Of a stretch of 64,000 bases of DNA, positions 1-10,328 are shown in pieces. Position numbers and translations under genes: made by a program. Origin of the DNA: Microbacterium sp. H83 (GTDB lineage: Bacteria > Actinomycetota > Actinomycetes > Actinomycetales > Microbacteriaceae); NCBI RefSeq assembly GCF_001650405.1, contig NZ_LWCU01000034.1:131482-195481 (forward strand). The letters run 5' to 3'. Position 1 is the first letter of the stretch. Each line of letters opens with the position of its first letter. The notes beneath the pieces were generated by a model. It saw nothing but the letters and a program-made list of their open reading frames with translations, made no database searches and was not told where the DNA came from.

Positions 1-110
1 CCGCGTGCCCGCCCGACGCGTGCACGATTCAGCATGGATGTCGATGCGATCGCCGATCGACGGCTTCCCCGCCTAGGAACGCTCGTTCTCTGCGGAGAAC
101 CGCCCACTCC

Positions 111-150
111 TTGCGTGGTCTGACCACACGCGCTACTGTGGTCAGACCAC
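111..150 (+). promoter_or_regulatory. lldR-lldD promoter with twin operator
   Basis: A -35 TTGCGT (111-116) and -10 TACTGT (134-139) are separated by 17 bp. Two 13-bp palindromes overlap them: GTGGTCTGACCAC (115-127) and GTGGTCAGACCAC (138-150), reverse complements of each other with centres 23 bp apart. TGGT-n-ACCA is the half-site type used by FadR-family repressors such as LldR. Autorepression of the regulator and lldD is inferred. Confidence 0.75.
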
Positions 151-179
151 AGATCGGCTCGCGATGGAGGAGTGAACGG

Positions 180-902
180 ATGCCGGAGCAGCCCGCCCGC
201 GCCTGGCGGCTCGTCCTCGAGCACGTCGAACGAGATCTCCTCGACGGACGCCTCGGCCCGGGGGACCGTCTTCCGTCCGAACGCGACCTCGCCGCTGATC
301 TCGGCGTCGGCCGATCGAGCGTGCGCGAGGCGCTGAGGGTGCTCGAGGTCATGGGCCTCATCCGCACGGCCACCGGATCGGGCCCGCAGTCGGGCGCGAT
401 CGTCATCGCCACGCCCAGCGGCGGCATGTCGACCCTCCTGCGGCTCCAGGTGGCCGCGCAGGGCTTCCCGCTCGAGGACATCGTGCAGACCCGACTGCTG
501 CTCGAAGACGCGGTCGTCGCCGCCCTCGCCACCGCGCCCGACCGCGACCTCGGCGCCGCGCACCGGGTGCTCGACGCGATGGACGCCGCCGGCCTGTCCG
601 CGGCCGAGTTCCTCGCGCTCGACGCGCAGCTGCACCTGGCTCTCGCACAGGCGGGGGGCAACACGGTCGTGGCGGCGACGATGGCGGGACTGCGCACCGC
701 GATCGAGTCCTACGTCCTGCAGGGCGCCGCCCTGATCGACGACTGGGATGCGATGGCCGACACGCTGCGCACCGAGCATCGGGCGATCATCGCGGCCGTC
801 GACGCCGGAGATGCCGACGCCGCTCGTGCGCTCGTGCGCGCCCACATCACCGGCTACTACACCGCTGCGGGCCTGACCCGCGGCATCCCATCCGCCCACT
901 GA
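180..902 (+). CDS. lldR: GntR/FadR-family regulator, likely lactate-responsive
   Basis: A 240-residue transcription regulator. The N-terminal winged helix carries [18 protein letters not shown], the usual GntR DNA-reading region. The C-terminal FCD domain keeps the Asp/His residues that bind metal in this subfamily ([28 protein letters not shown]). The ATG at 180 is preferred over an in-frame upstream start because GGAGG sits about 10 bases before it and the upstream start lies at the promoter. It precedes an L-lactate dehydrogenase by 11 bases, so a role as the lactate repressor LldR is inferred from context and operator type; the ligand is not shown by sequence. Confidence 0.8.
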   Translation: MPEQPARAWRLVLEHVERDLLDGRLGPGDRLPSERDLAADLGVGRSSVREALRVLEVMGLIRTATGSGPQSGAIVIATPSGGMSTLLRLQVAAQGFPLEDIVQTRLLLEDAVVAALATAPDRDLGAAHRVLDAMDAAGLSAAEFLALDAQLHLALAQAGGNTVVAATMAGLRTAIESYVLQGAALIDDWDAMADTLRTEHRAIIAAVDAGDADAARALVRAHITGYYTAAGLTRGIPSAH

Positions 903-913
903 GAGGACACGCC

Positions 914-2173
914 ATGGTCAAGCGCCAGCTGCCCAATCCCGCCGAGCTGCTCGAGCTGATGCAGTTCAAGAAGCCCGAGTTCGACGGGAAGAAGCGCCGC
1001 CTGGATGCCGCGCTCACCATCGACGACCTGCGGACGATCGCGAAGCGCCGCACGCCGAAGGCGGCGTTCGACTACACCGACGGCGCCGCCGAGGGCGAGC
1101 TGTCGCTGACCCGCGCTCGTCAGGCGTTCCAGGACGTCGAGTTCCACCCCGGCATCCTGAAGCCGGCTCCCGACGTCGACACGTCGGTCGACATCCTCGG
1201 CGGTCCGTCGGCCCTGCCGTTCGGCATCGCCCCGACCGGCTTCACGCGGCTCATGCAGACCGAGGGCGAGGTCGCGGGCGCCGGCGCGGCCGCGGCGGCC
1301 GGCATCCCGTTCACCCTCTCGACGCTCGGCACCACCTCGATCGAGGGCGTCAAGGCGGCGAACCCGCACGGGCGCAACTGGTTCCAGCTGTACGTCATGC
1401 GCGACCGGGAGATCTCCTACGAGCTCACCCGTCGTGCCGCCGCGGCGGGCTTCGACACGCTGCAGTTCACGGTCGACACCCCGGTGGCCGGGGCGCGCCT
1501 GCGGGACAAGCGCAACGGCTTCAGCATCCCGCCGCAGCTCACGCTCGGGACGATCATCAACGCCATCCCGCGGCCGTGGTGGTGGATCGACTTCCTCACG
1601 ACGCCGAAGCTCGAGTTCGCGTCGCTCAGCACCACGGGAGGGACGGTCGGCGAGCTGCTCGACGCGGCGATGGACCCGACGATCAGCTACGACGATCTCG
1701 CCGTCATCCGCGACCTGTGGCCCGGCAGGATCGTCATCAAGGGCGTGCAGAACGTGGAGGACTCGGTGCGTCTGCGCGACGCCGGGGTCGACGGCATCGT
1801 GCTCTCCAACCACGGCGGACGCCAGCTCGACCGCGCGCCCATCCCGTTCCACCTCCTGCCGAGCGTCCGCAGCGCCGTGGGCGACGACTTCACGGTCATG
1901 ATCGACACGGGCATCATGAACGGCGCCGACATCGTCGCGGCGGTCGCGCTGGGCGCCGACTTCACCCTCATCGGGCGCGCCTACCTCTACGGACTCATGG
2001 CCGGCGGACGCGCGGGCGTCGACCGCACCATCGCGATCCTGCGCACGGAGATCGAGCGCACGATGCGCCTGCTCGGAGTGGCGTCGCTCGCGGAGCTCGA
2101 GCCCGCGCACGTCACGCAGCTGACGCGACTGGTGCCGGTGTCCCGCTCGGCCTCCGACGTCGTCGTGGGCTGA
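914..2173 (+). CDS. lldD: FMN-dependent L-lactate dehydrogenase
   Basis: A 419-residue member of the FMN-dependent alpha-hydroxy-acid dehydrogenases, which oxidise L-lactate to pyruvate and feed electrons to the respiratory chain. The TIM-barrel family signature is clear: FQLYVMRD, the FMN-binding FTVDTP segment, IVIKGVQ with its flavin-contact lysine, and the active-site stretch SNHGGRQLD. Length matches actinobacterial LldD2. It is the second gene of a two-gene operon behind the GntR regulator. Another 2-hydroxyacid substrate is possible, but the linked regulator favours lactate. Confidence 0.9.
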   Translation: MVKRQLPNPAELLELMQFKKPEFDGKKRRLDAALTIDDLRTIAKRRTPKAAFDYTDGAAEGELSLTRARQAFQDVEFHPGILKPAPDVDTSVDILGGPSALPFGIAPTGFTRLMQTEGEVAGAGAAAAAGIPFTLSTLGTTSIEGVKAANPHGRNWFQLYVMRDREISYELTRRAAAAGFDTLQFTVDTPVAGARLRDKRNGFSIPPQLTLGTIINAIPRPWWWIDFLTTPKLEFASLSTTGGTVGELLDAAMDPTISYDDLAVIRDLWPGRIVIKGVQNVEDSVRLRDAGVDGIVLSNHGGRQLDRAPIPFHLLPSVRSAVGDDFTVMIDTGIMNGADIVAAVALGADFTLIGRAYLYGLMAGGRAGVDRTIAILRTEIERTMRLLGVASLAELEPAHVTQLTRLVPVSRSASDVVVG

Positions 2174-2182
2174 ACCGCGGAT

Positions 2183-2221
2183 GACGCTCTGATGCCCCGA
2201 CGAGCCGGGCGTCAGAGCGTC
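2183..2221. terminator. bidirectional terminator after lldD
   Basis: GACGCTCTGA (2183-2192) pairs with TCAGAGCGTC (2212-2221), and the stem extends inward through TGCCC/GGGCG with one G-U pair, giving about 15 bp around a 9-base loop. It lies between the convergent lldD and HAD genes and includes the stop codon of the latter. Confidence 0.75.
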
Positions 2222-2967
2222 TTCAGCAGCTCGTCGAGTTTGTCGGCGGTGTCCTCCCAGCCGTCCACGGCGACGGAGGGCACCCCGAGAGCGAGGACGG
2301 GGTAGTCGTTGCCGCCCTCGTCGAGGCGGTCGCCGAAGAAGAGCATCGCGTCGAGGGCGATGCCGGTGTGCTCGGCGAGCTGCTGCATGCCGTAGGCCTT
2401 GTCGATGCCGGCGCGCGTGATGTCGATCGACGTCGAACCGCCGGAGCGCACCTCGAGGCCGGGGACACGCGCTGCCACGGCATCCCGCAGCGCCTCGCGC
2501 TTCGCTCCGTCCGGATCCCACGCGTGCTTCGCGTCGCGCGGGGCCTTCTGGCCGAGCGCCGAGAAGGTGATCTGCGATCCGCGGTCCTCGAGGATCTCGC
2601 CCCACGGCTCGGCCTCCCAGAGCCCCAGCCGTTCGGCCTCTTCTCGCAGTGCCGAGAGCGCGGCGTGCTTCTCGTCGGCGCTGAGGTCGTGGGCGTACAG
2701 CGGGGCGAAGTCGGTGCCGTCGTGACGCAGGTAGCGCGTGCCGCAGGTGGGCAGCAGGTGCAGCCGAGCCACGGCGGCCGCGTCGGCGGCGCCGAGCCGG
2801 GCGATCACCTGCGACCGGAACTGCTCCTCGTTGCCGCCGGAGATGATCGCGACGTCGACGGCCTCGAGCAGGGCGAGCAGCTGTGCGGCGATCCGCGGGC
2901 TGATGGCGCCCTTCGACGGGGCGAGCGTGTCGTCGAGGTCGAAGGCGACGAGGGCAGGTGAAGTCAT
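2212..2967 (-). CDS. HAD-IIB family phosphatase
   Basis: A 251-residue HAD-superfamily hydrolase. Motif I is AFDLDDTLAPSKG with the nucleophile Asp and general acid Asp; motif IV is FFGDRLDEGGND near the C-terminus; the mobile cap sits between, as in class IIB enzymes. The segment KHAWDPDGAKR recalls eukaryotic-type phosphomannomutase relatives, so a sugar phosphate is a plausible substrate but none is proven. The ATG overlaps the stop of the upstream VanZ-like gene (ATGA, 2964-2967), indicating translational coupling. Confidence 0.8.
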   Translation of the reverse strand: MTSPALVAFDLDDTLAPSKGAISPRIAAQLLALLEAVDVAIISGGNEEQFRSQVIARLGAADAAAVARLHLLPTCGTRYLRHDGTDFAPLYAHDLSADEKHAALSALREEAERLGLWEAEPWGEILEDRGSQITFSALGQKAPRDAKHAWDPDGAKREALRDAVAARVPGLEVRSGGSTSIDITRAGIDKAYGMQQLAEHTGIALDAMLFFGDRLDEGGNDYPVLALGVPSVAVDGWEDTADKLDELLKTL

Positions 2968-3440
2968 GATACTTCCAGGGTACGAGACGGATTCCGAGTG
3001 CTCCGCGGGGCGAAGAGCAGGGTGCAGGCGATCGCGACGAAGACGCCGATCAGCGCGCCGCCGGAATTGGCGACGACGTCGGTCACCGTGGCGGCGCGAT
3101 GGGGGAGCGCCAGGCGCTGGGCGATCTCGATCGACAGGGAGAGCGCCGGGCCCGGCATGAGCGCGATAGGCCACCAGCGACGGGGCACGAAGAGGAACGA
3201 CAGGATGCCGACGGGCACGAACACCAGGACGTTCGCGATGATCTCCAGGCGGGTGAAGTCGAGTGATTCCCAGCCGATCCGGTGTGCGGCGCTCAGCGCG
3301 AGGTCGAGCAGGTTGGGCATGACCTCCTCGACGCGTCGGGGAGTCAGCGTCAGGAACACCAGGCCGGCGAGGAACGGGATGCCGAGAGCGATCGCCACGC
3401 CGCGCGTCACAGGGCGCGGCGGCGGTAGCAGTCGACCCAC
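2964..3440 (-). CDS. VanZ-like membrane protein
   Basis: A 158-residue protein with about four hydrophobic helices and the VanZ-family pattern, including [14 protein letters not shown] and SLSIEIAQ followed by a conserved [13 protein letters not shown]. VanZ of enterococci gives low-level teicoplanin resistance, but most actinobacterial members have no known role and resistance should not be inferred. The GTG at 3440 is chosen because AAGGGGA lies a few bases upstream. It is the first gene of a pair with the HAD phosphatase. Confidence 0.75.
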   Translation of the reverse strand: MGRLLPPPRPVTRGVAIALGIPFLAGLVFLTLTPRRVEEVMPNLLDLALSAAHRIGWESLDFTRLEIIANVLVFVPVGILSFLFVPRRWWPIALMPGPALSLSIEIAQRLALPHRAATVTDVVANSGGALIGVFVAIACTLLFAPRSTRNPSRTLEVS

Positions 3441-3503
3441 GCGGTCCCCTTCGCTCGAATCCCGGTACAGAGAAGGCCGCCCGAGGGCGGCCTTCCGGTG
3501 TCA

Positions 3504-3581
<78 letters not shown>

Positions 3582-3634
3582 TTTTGCAACCCTCCGAGTC
3601 TACAAGGAAAAGTCCGCAGCGCCGAATCGAGCGG

Positions 3635-4579
3635 TCACCCGCGTGCCGTGAGAGTCAGGAGGGTCGCCTCGGGGCGGCACGCGAAGCGCACGGGCGCGTA
3701 GATCGAGTGTCCGCATCCGGCGCTGACGTTCAGCGGCACCGGGCGGCCGCCGTGCGTCCAGGTGCTGAGCCCCTTCGCCTGCTTCAGCGGGATGTCGCAG
3801 TTCGCGACCAGCGCGCCGTAGCCGGGCAGACAGACCTGCCCGCCGTGCGTGTGCCCGCCGAGGATCGCGTCCGCGCCGAGGTCGACGAACCCGTCGAGCA
3901 CGCGTCGGTAGGGCGCGTGCGTGACCCCGAGGACCGACGTCCCCTCCTCCCGCGGGCCGAGCTTCTCGAGCGCAGCCGGGAGGTCGTCGAGGCGATCCCA
4001 GTCGCGGTGCGCGTCGTCCACGCCGAAGAGGTCGAGTGAACGACCTCCGACCGACAGCCGCGCCGCGGTGTTGTTCAGGTCCGTCCAGCCCAGCTCGTCG
4101 GTGAAGAACGCATCCATCGCCTCGGTGTCGAGCGACGGCGCCGGAGCGCGATTCTTCCGCGAGGGCCCGGCGAAGTAGAGGAACGGGTTGCGCGGCGACG
4201 GAGCGGTGACGTCGTTCGAACCGTGCACGAAGACCCCGGGGATGCCGGCGAACGGCTCGAAGGCGCGTCGGATGCCGTCGAGACCGTCGCGGTGCCCGAG
4301 GTTGTCGCCGGTGTTGACGATCAGATCGGGGGACAGCTGCGCGAGCGACGCGAGCCAGTCCTGCTTGCGGTGCTGCCACGGCGCCATGTGGGCGTCGGAG
4401 ATGTGCAGCACGCGCAGGGGCGCGGAGCCGGGCGCGAGGGCGGATGCCGCGACTTCGCGCACGGTGAAGAGATAGCGCTCGATGCCGATGCCCCAGACGG
4501 CGGCTGCAGCACCAGCGGCCCCCACCGCGCCGAGCGCGATGAGGGCCGGGTGTGCGGCGCGGGAGCCGGTCACTGGCAT
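3635..4579 (-). CDS. membrane-anchored metallophosphoesterase
   Basis: A 314-residue calcineurin-type phosphoesterase. One N-terminal hydrophobic helix (about residues 10-30) anchors it. The two-metal site is complete: [20 protein letters not shown] and GGHTHGGQ. Such proteins cleave phosphomonoesters or diesters, often cell-surface or lipid-linked; the substrate is unknown. The ATG lies 10 bases inside the end of the upstream penicillin-binding protein gene, so the two are translated as a coupled pair, a common actinobacterial arrangement that suggests a role in the envelope. Confidence 0.85.
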   Translation of the reverse strand: MPVTGSRAAHPALIALGAVGAAGAAAAVWGIGIERYLFTVREVAASALAPGSAPLRVLHISDAHMAPWQHRKQDWLASLAQLSPDLIVNTGDNLGHRDGLDGIRRAFEPFAGIPGVFVHGSNDVTAPSPRNPFLYFAGPSRKNRAPAPSLDTEAMDAFFTDELGWTDLNNTAARLSVGGRSLDLFGVDDAHRDWDRLDDLPAALEKLGPREEGTSVLGVTHAPYRRVLDGFVDLGADAILGGHTHGGQVCLPGYGALVANCDIPLKQAKGLSTWTHGGRPVPLNVSAGCGHSIYAPVRFACRPEATLLTLTARG

Positions 4580-7128
4580 GTGACCGTGATCTCGGTGCTC
4601 TTGTTCGTCGCGGTGTTCGCGGCCGGGTTCGTCGATGCGACGGTCGCGGTCGGCGGGTTGCAGGAGTTCTCGAACGAGATCGACGAGAATCCTGCGCCGA
4701 ACAGCGCGCTCTGGGCATTGGCCTTGGACTGTCCGGTGATGTCGGGCACGGTCGCGCCCTGGCCGTTGCTCGGCGAGATCGTGACGGTCGCTCCGCTCGG
4801 GGCCTGGCCCACGGGGTCCTGCGCCACGACGACGTCACCCGCGGGTCCGTCGACGGGCGGGCCGACGACGACCTGGAAGTCGGCCGCCTCGAGGAGGGAG
4901 GTCGCTTCGCCCACCGACTTGCCGATGACGCTCGGCACCTCCGTCAGCACCTGCCGGCTGAGGTTGTCGTCGGGTGCGGGGAAGGCATCTCCGCCGTAGA
5001 TGTCATTCGCGGTCCTCTGCATGGTCCGGGCGAGGCTGTAGCGCATCTCGTTCAGCGGGGTGCCGCCCCAGCTCTGACGCAGGATGCTCGCCTGGCCCTC
5101 CGAGCGACCGACCCAGACCGCGGTCGTGACCTTGGTGCTGGACTCGATCATCATGGTTCCCCACGACTCGTGGGTGCCGGTCTTGCCGATCAGCGGTGTG
5201 CCGTCACGGGTGTTCGCCTTGGCGCCGGTCCCGCCGTTCATGACGCCCTGCAGCGCGAAGGCGGCGGTCGCCGCGACCTTGGGGTCGATGACCTGCGAGC
5301 ACTTCGACTCCGGGATGGGGAGCTCGTTGCCCTGCGCGTCGACGACCCGGTCGATCGACTTCGGCGTGCAGTAGATGCCGCCGTTCGCCACCGTGGCGTA
5401 TGCCCCGGCCATGGCCAGCGGCGAGATGTACTTCGGCCCGAGGATGTCGTACGGGGCGGCGTTGCCGTCGGTCGTCTTGCCGCCGTTCGACAGCGTCACG
5501 CCCATGCGGTCCGCGACGGCGTTGATCTTGCACAGGTCGAGCTTCTCCGCCATCGCCAGGTATCCGCTGTTCAGCGAGTCGGCGGTGAACTTCATCACGG
5601 TGCCCGTGTAGCCGCCCTGGTTGCCGAAGTTCTGGATCTTCGTCTTGTTGGTGATGTTGTCGTCGCCGCACTTGAACTTGGTGAAGACACGGTTGGTGCC
5701 GTTGAGCGTCTCGCGGACCGAGTTGCCCTCCTCGAGCCAGTCGATCAGCGTGAAGAGCTTGTACGTCGAGCCGACCGAGAAGCCGTTCGATCCGCCGTGC
5801 GCCTTGTCGGTCGCGAAGACGAGCGAGGTGTACGCCTGGTCGTCGACGACAGTCTCGCTGAACGTGGTGTTCTGCGTGATCGCGAGGACCCGTCCTGTGC
5901 TCGTCTCGAGCGAGACGCCGGCGGCGCCGAAGCGCTGGTTGTCGTAGTTGCCCGGAACGGTCTCGAGCATCGCCTGCGCGCCCGCGTTCTGGATGTCGAT
6001 GTTCATCGTCGAATAGATCTGCAGGCCGCCCTGGCGCAGCAGGTCGCGACGCTTCTCCGGGGTGTCGCCGAAGGCGGGGTCGTTCAGCACGACCGACTTC
6101 ACGTACTCGCAGAAGTAGGCGCTGCGGGCGATGTCGTTCGCGGCGACGCAGCCCTGAGTCGGAGCCGTGATCGCCGGCACGATCGGCGACGCGTCAGCCT
6201 CGTCGAACTGCGCCTGGGTGATCTTGCCGTCGGTCAGCATGCGGTTCAGCACGTAGTTGCGACGGTCCATGGTCGCCGCATAGCCGTCGGCCTCGCCGTT
6301 GCGGGCGACGCCGTCGCCGTCCGTCCACGTGCCCTCCGGCCTGTCGATGCGGTACTGGTTCGGGTTCTGCACCATGCCGGCGATCGTCGCGGCCTGCGCG
6401 AGCGTGAGGTTCGCCGCGGTGGTCGAGAAGTAGCGGTTGGCGGCGGACTCGATGCCGTAGACCGTGCCGCCGAAGTTCGCGATGTTGAGGTATCCGAGGA
6501 GGATGTCGTTCTTCGAGTACTCCTTCTCGATCTGCAGCGCGAAGCGCATCTCCTGGAGCTTGCGCTCGACGCCCTTGGCGCCGACCGCGTTGGTGGCGTC
6601 GAGCCAGCACTGCTGCAGGTCGTCGGCGTAGGTCCCGGAGGCAGGATCGGCCTTCTGCTCGCACTCCTGGATCAGCACGTTCTTGACGTACTGCTGGGTG
6701 ATGGTCGACGCGCCGCGGTCGTCGGTGCCGCGGAGGTTGTCGACGAGGGCCTTCGCCGTGGCGCCGACGTTGATGCCGCCGTGCGAGAAGTAGTCCTTGT
6801 CCTCACTGGAGAGGATCGCGTCGTAGACGACCGGGTTGATCTGCTCCCAGGTGACCGGGATGCGGTTCTGCTCGAAGAACGAGGCCAGCTCGACCGGGGT
6901 GCCGTCGGAGGCGGTCGCGTAGATGGTCGACTGCTCCATCGGCGCGGTGACGTCGAGGTTCGTCGGGAGCTGGTCGAAGATCGTCAGTGCCTGGGAGCCG
7001 GCGATGCCGGTCATGGCGAGGACCGGGGTGACGCTGGCCGTGACGAGGAGGCCGGCGACGGCGCTCAGCCCGACGAGTCCGAGGATCCCGCCGAGCGCAC
7101 CCTTCACCGTGCGATTCTTTTGAGGCAT
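4570..7128 (-). CDS. bifunctional penicillin-binding protein with PASTA domains
   Basis: An 852-residue class A penicillin-binding protein that polymerises glycan strands and cross-links peptides outside the membrane. Order: short cytoplasmic tail; membrane helix (about 12-35); GT51 glycosyltransferase with EDKDYFSHGG and GASTITQQYVKN; transpeptidase with STYK (nucleophile Ser), SLNSG as the SxN motif and GKTGTHE; then two C-terminal PASTA repeats (PSVIGKSVGEA, VPDITGQSKANA), which bind muropeptides or lipid II. The ATG at 7128 is chosen over an in-frame start 50 codons upstream because TACGAT lies 7 bases before it, consistent with a leaderless mRNA. The phosphoesterase follows with overlap. 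Confidence 0.92.
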   Translation of the reverse strand: MPQKNRTVKGALGGILGLVGLSAVAGLLVTASVTPVLAMTGIAGSQALTIFDQLPTNLDVTAPMEQSTIYATASDGTPVELASFFEQNRIPVTWEQINPVVYDAILSSEDKDYFSHGGINVGATAKALVDNLRGTDDRGASTITQQYVKNVLIQECEQKADPASGTYADDLQQCWLDATNAVGAKGVERKLQEMRFALQIEKEYSKNDILLGYLNIANFGGTVYGIESAANRYFSTTAANLTLAQAATIAGMVQNPNQYRIDRPEGTWTDGDGVARNGEADGYAATMDRRNYVLNRMLTDGKITQAQFDEADASPIVPAITAPTQGCVAANDIARSAYFCEYVKSVVLNDPAFGDTPEKRRDLLRQGGLQIYSTMNIDIQNAGAQAMLETVPGNYDNQRFGAAGVSLETSTGRVLAITQNTTFSETVVDDQAYTSLVFATDKAHGGSNGFSVGSTYKLFTLIDWLEEGNSVRETLNGTNRVFTKFKCGDDNITNKTKIQNFGNQGGYTGTVMKFTADSLNSGYLAMAEKLDLCKINAVADRMGVTLSNGGKTTDGNAAPYDILGPKYISPLAMAGAYATVANGGIYCTPKSIDRVVDAQGNELPIPESKCSQVIDPKVAATAAFALQGVMNGGTGAKANTRDGTPLIGKTGTHESWGTMMIESSTKVTTAVWVGRSEGQASILRQSWGGTPLNEMRYSLARTMQRTANDIYGGDAFPAPDDNLSRQVLTEVPSVIGKSVGEATSLLEAADFQVVVGPPVDGPAGDVVVAQDPVGQAPSGATVTISPSNGQGATVPDITGQSKANAQSALFGAGFSSISFENSCNPPTATVASTNPAANTATNKSTEITVTCQ

Positions 7129-7141
7129 ACGCTTGATCGTA
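7129..7141 (-). promoter_or_regulatory. leaderless -10 for the PBP gene
   Basis: Minus-strand TACGAT (7141-7136) followed by the 7-base spacer CAAGCGT and then ATG; no Shine-Dalgarno is present. Confidence 0.6.
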
Positions 7142-7204
7142 GGGGAGTTCCCTGAATACCGCCTTTGACGCATCTGCGTGCGGATGCCGCCAGACAGGAG
7201 TGCC

Positions 7205-7432
7205 ATGACCACGTGGGAATACCTCACCACGCCGCTGCTGATCCACAACACGGCTGCGATCCTCAACAACTGGGGCAAGCAGGGGTGGGAGCTCGTGCAG
7301 GTCGTCCAGGGCCCGGAGGGCGGCCTGGTCGCCTACTTCAAGCGGGCGGTGTCGGCGGACGGCGCAGGCAACGCCGCCGGCCTGGCCGCCGCCGAGCAGG
7401 CATCCCGCCAGTTCGAGGGGGGTGCCGCGTGA
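7205..7432 (+). CDS. DUF4177-like small protein
   Basis: A 75-residue soluble protein. The first half (WEYLTTPLLIHN, WGKQGWELVQVV, GLVAYFKR) matches the short beta-rich DUF4177 pattern; the tail is Ala/Gly-rich. The ATG at 7205 follows CAGGAG by 5 bases. It is divergent from the PBP gene and overlaps the next gene, encoding RidA, by GTGA, so the two are translated together. No function is established; conserved pairing with RidA in actinobacteria is known but unexplained. Confidence 0.7.
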   Translation: MTTWEYLTTPLLIHNTAAILNNWGKQGWELVQVVQGPEGGLVAYFKRAVSADGAGNAAGLAAAEQASRQFEGGAA

Positions 7433-7887
7433 GCGTGTCCGAACGCCTCGACGAACTCGGCATCCAGCTGCCCCTCGTCGCCGCCCCCGTCGCCGCCTAC
7501 GTCCCCGCCGTCGTGCACGCGGGCCTCGTGTACACATCCGGCCAGCTGCCGTTCACGGGCGGGTCCCTGCCCGCGACGGGCAAGGTCGGCGCCGAGGTCG
7601 ACGCCGACGACGCGAACGCCTACGCGCGCACCTGCGCGCTGAACGCCCTGGCAGCCGCCGCCGATGCGGCCGGAGGGGTCGACCGGATCGCGGGCGTGCT
7701 CCGGGTCGGCGGCTTCGTCGCATCCACCCCGGACTTCACCGGCCAGCCGGGTGTGATCAACGGAGCGAGCCTGGTGCTCGGCGAGATCTTCGGCGACGCG
7801 GGACGTCACGCGCGTGCCGCCGTCGGCGTGCCGGTGCTCCCGCTGGACAGCCCGGTCGAGGTCGAGGTCACCTTCATCCTCGCCTGA
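7429..7887 (+). CDS. RidA-family deaminase
   Basis: A 152-residue RidA/YjgF/UK114 protein. Members hydrolyse reactive enamine/imine intermediates such as 2-aminoacrylate released by PLP enzymes. Visible landmarks are VYTSGQLPF near the N-terminus and the C-terminal PVEVEVTFIL strand; the catalytic-type Arg of RidA is not obvious in the usual RVQVxV context, so it may belong to a divergent subfamily. The GTG at 7429 overlaps the previous stop (GTGA), with a purine-rich GAGGGGGG before it. A strong terminator follows directly. Confidence 0.8.
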   Translation: MSVSERLDELGIQLPLVAAPVAAYVPAVVHAGLVYTSGQLPFTGGSLPATGKVGAEVDADDANAYARTCALNALAAAADAAGGVDRIAGVLRVGGFVASTPDFTGQPGVINGASLVLGEIFGDAGRHARAAVGVPVLPLDSPVEVEVTFILA

Positions 7888-7902
7888 TCCGGAGCCCCCA
7901 CG

Positions 7903-7936
7903 AGAACGCCCCCTCCCGATCGGGAGGGGGCGTTCT
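7903..7936. terminator. perfect 34-bp palindromic terminator
   Basis: Arms of 17 bases, AGAACGCCCCCTCCCGA and its exact complement, meet at the centre CGATCG. It lies between convergent ridA and acs and can serve both strands. Confidence 0.85.
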
Positions 7937-7946
7937 GCACATCCGC

Positions 7947-9914
<1,968 letters not shown>

Positions 9915-10045
9915 CGGCAGGCGCTCCTTTGCGGCGTGGCAGGTCGTGCAGGCATGACCGTGCGGGTGGACACGATCAGGTCAGGGCGAATCTAGTCTCG
10001 GGCACAGGTGCCGCATACTGCCGAAAGTCGGTACTCCGGCCGGTT

Positions 10046-10073
10046 TTGTCAGGACGGTCGCCTTGCGTAAGCT
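10046..10073 (+). promoter_or_regulatory. promoter of the 6C-type RNA
   Basis: -35 TTGTCA (10046-10051), 16-bp spacer, -10 TAAGCT (10068-10073). Expected start at about 10079-10081. This is the best sigma70-like promoter in the 413-bp acs-tadA gap. Confidence 0.6.
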
Positions 10074-10079
10074 CGACGA

Positions 10080-10178
10080 CAGCCGAATTCTCATTCCGGC
10101 CTTGGCGTGCCCGATTCCCCCGATCGGGGACCGCCGTGGGCGGCATCTCATTCCCCCCGTGAGGTGCCGCCCTTCTCA
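10080..10178 (+). ncRNA. 6C-type small RNA
   Basis: Two hairpins with C-rich loops follow a good promoter. Hairpin 1: CCCGAT (10110-10115), loop TCCCCCG, ATCGGG (10123-10128), with an outer GGCG/CGCC stem. Hairpin 2: GGGCGGCATCTCA (10138-10150), loop TTCCCCCCG with six C, TGAGGTGCCGCCC (10160-10172), one G-U pair. Two stem-loops with runs of C in both loops define the actinobacterial 6C RNA family (B11 in M. tuberculosis), which represses mRNAs through G-rich sites and lies next to the tad locus there, as here. The ends are approximate; loop 1 has five C rather than six. No protein gene is seen in this gap. Confidence 0.65.
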
Positions 10179-10181
10179 GTG

Positions 10182-10195
10182 TGGGAGCGCTCCCG
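10182..10195. promoter_or_regulatory. LacI-type operator-like palindrome
   Basis: TGGGAGCGCTCCCG is 13 of 14 bases identical to the CebR-type operator TGGGAGCGCTCCCA. It lies just after the 6C RNA. No LacI-family gene is in the window, so this may instead be a short hairpin ending that RNA. Confidence 0.35.
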
Positions 10196-10316
10196 GCCGC
10201 GACGAGGCTCCGCGCCGCACGCCGGTCCTCCTCTGCACGGATCCGCGGCGGATCCCGTTCCGCACAGGAGCCGGGATGGCAGCGCACGCCCGCCGCCGGA
10301 CGCCGGACGCCGTGCC

Positions 10317-10328
10317 TACCGTCGATGC
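10317..10328 (+). promoter_or_regulatory. leaderless -10 for tadA
   Basis: TACCGT (10317-10322) plus the 6-base spacer CGATGC leads directly into ATG at 10329. Confidence 0.6.

Noticed and set aside
1..110. Gene at the left edge
   Set aside because: No frame here shows a start with ribosome site or a family motif; the minus-strand frame through it is the shadow of lldR.
2964..3440. Glycopeptide resistance gene
   Set aside because: VanZ-like proteins are widespread in actinobacteria without vanHAX; no resistance cluster is present.
4552..7155. 867-codon plus-strand open frame opposite the PBP gene
   Set aside because: Composition is Arg/Val/Asp/Gly-rich low complexity, typical of the antisense frame of a high-GC gene; no domain motif, while the minus strand encodes a complete PBP.
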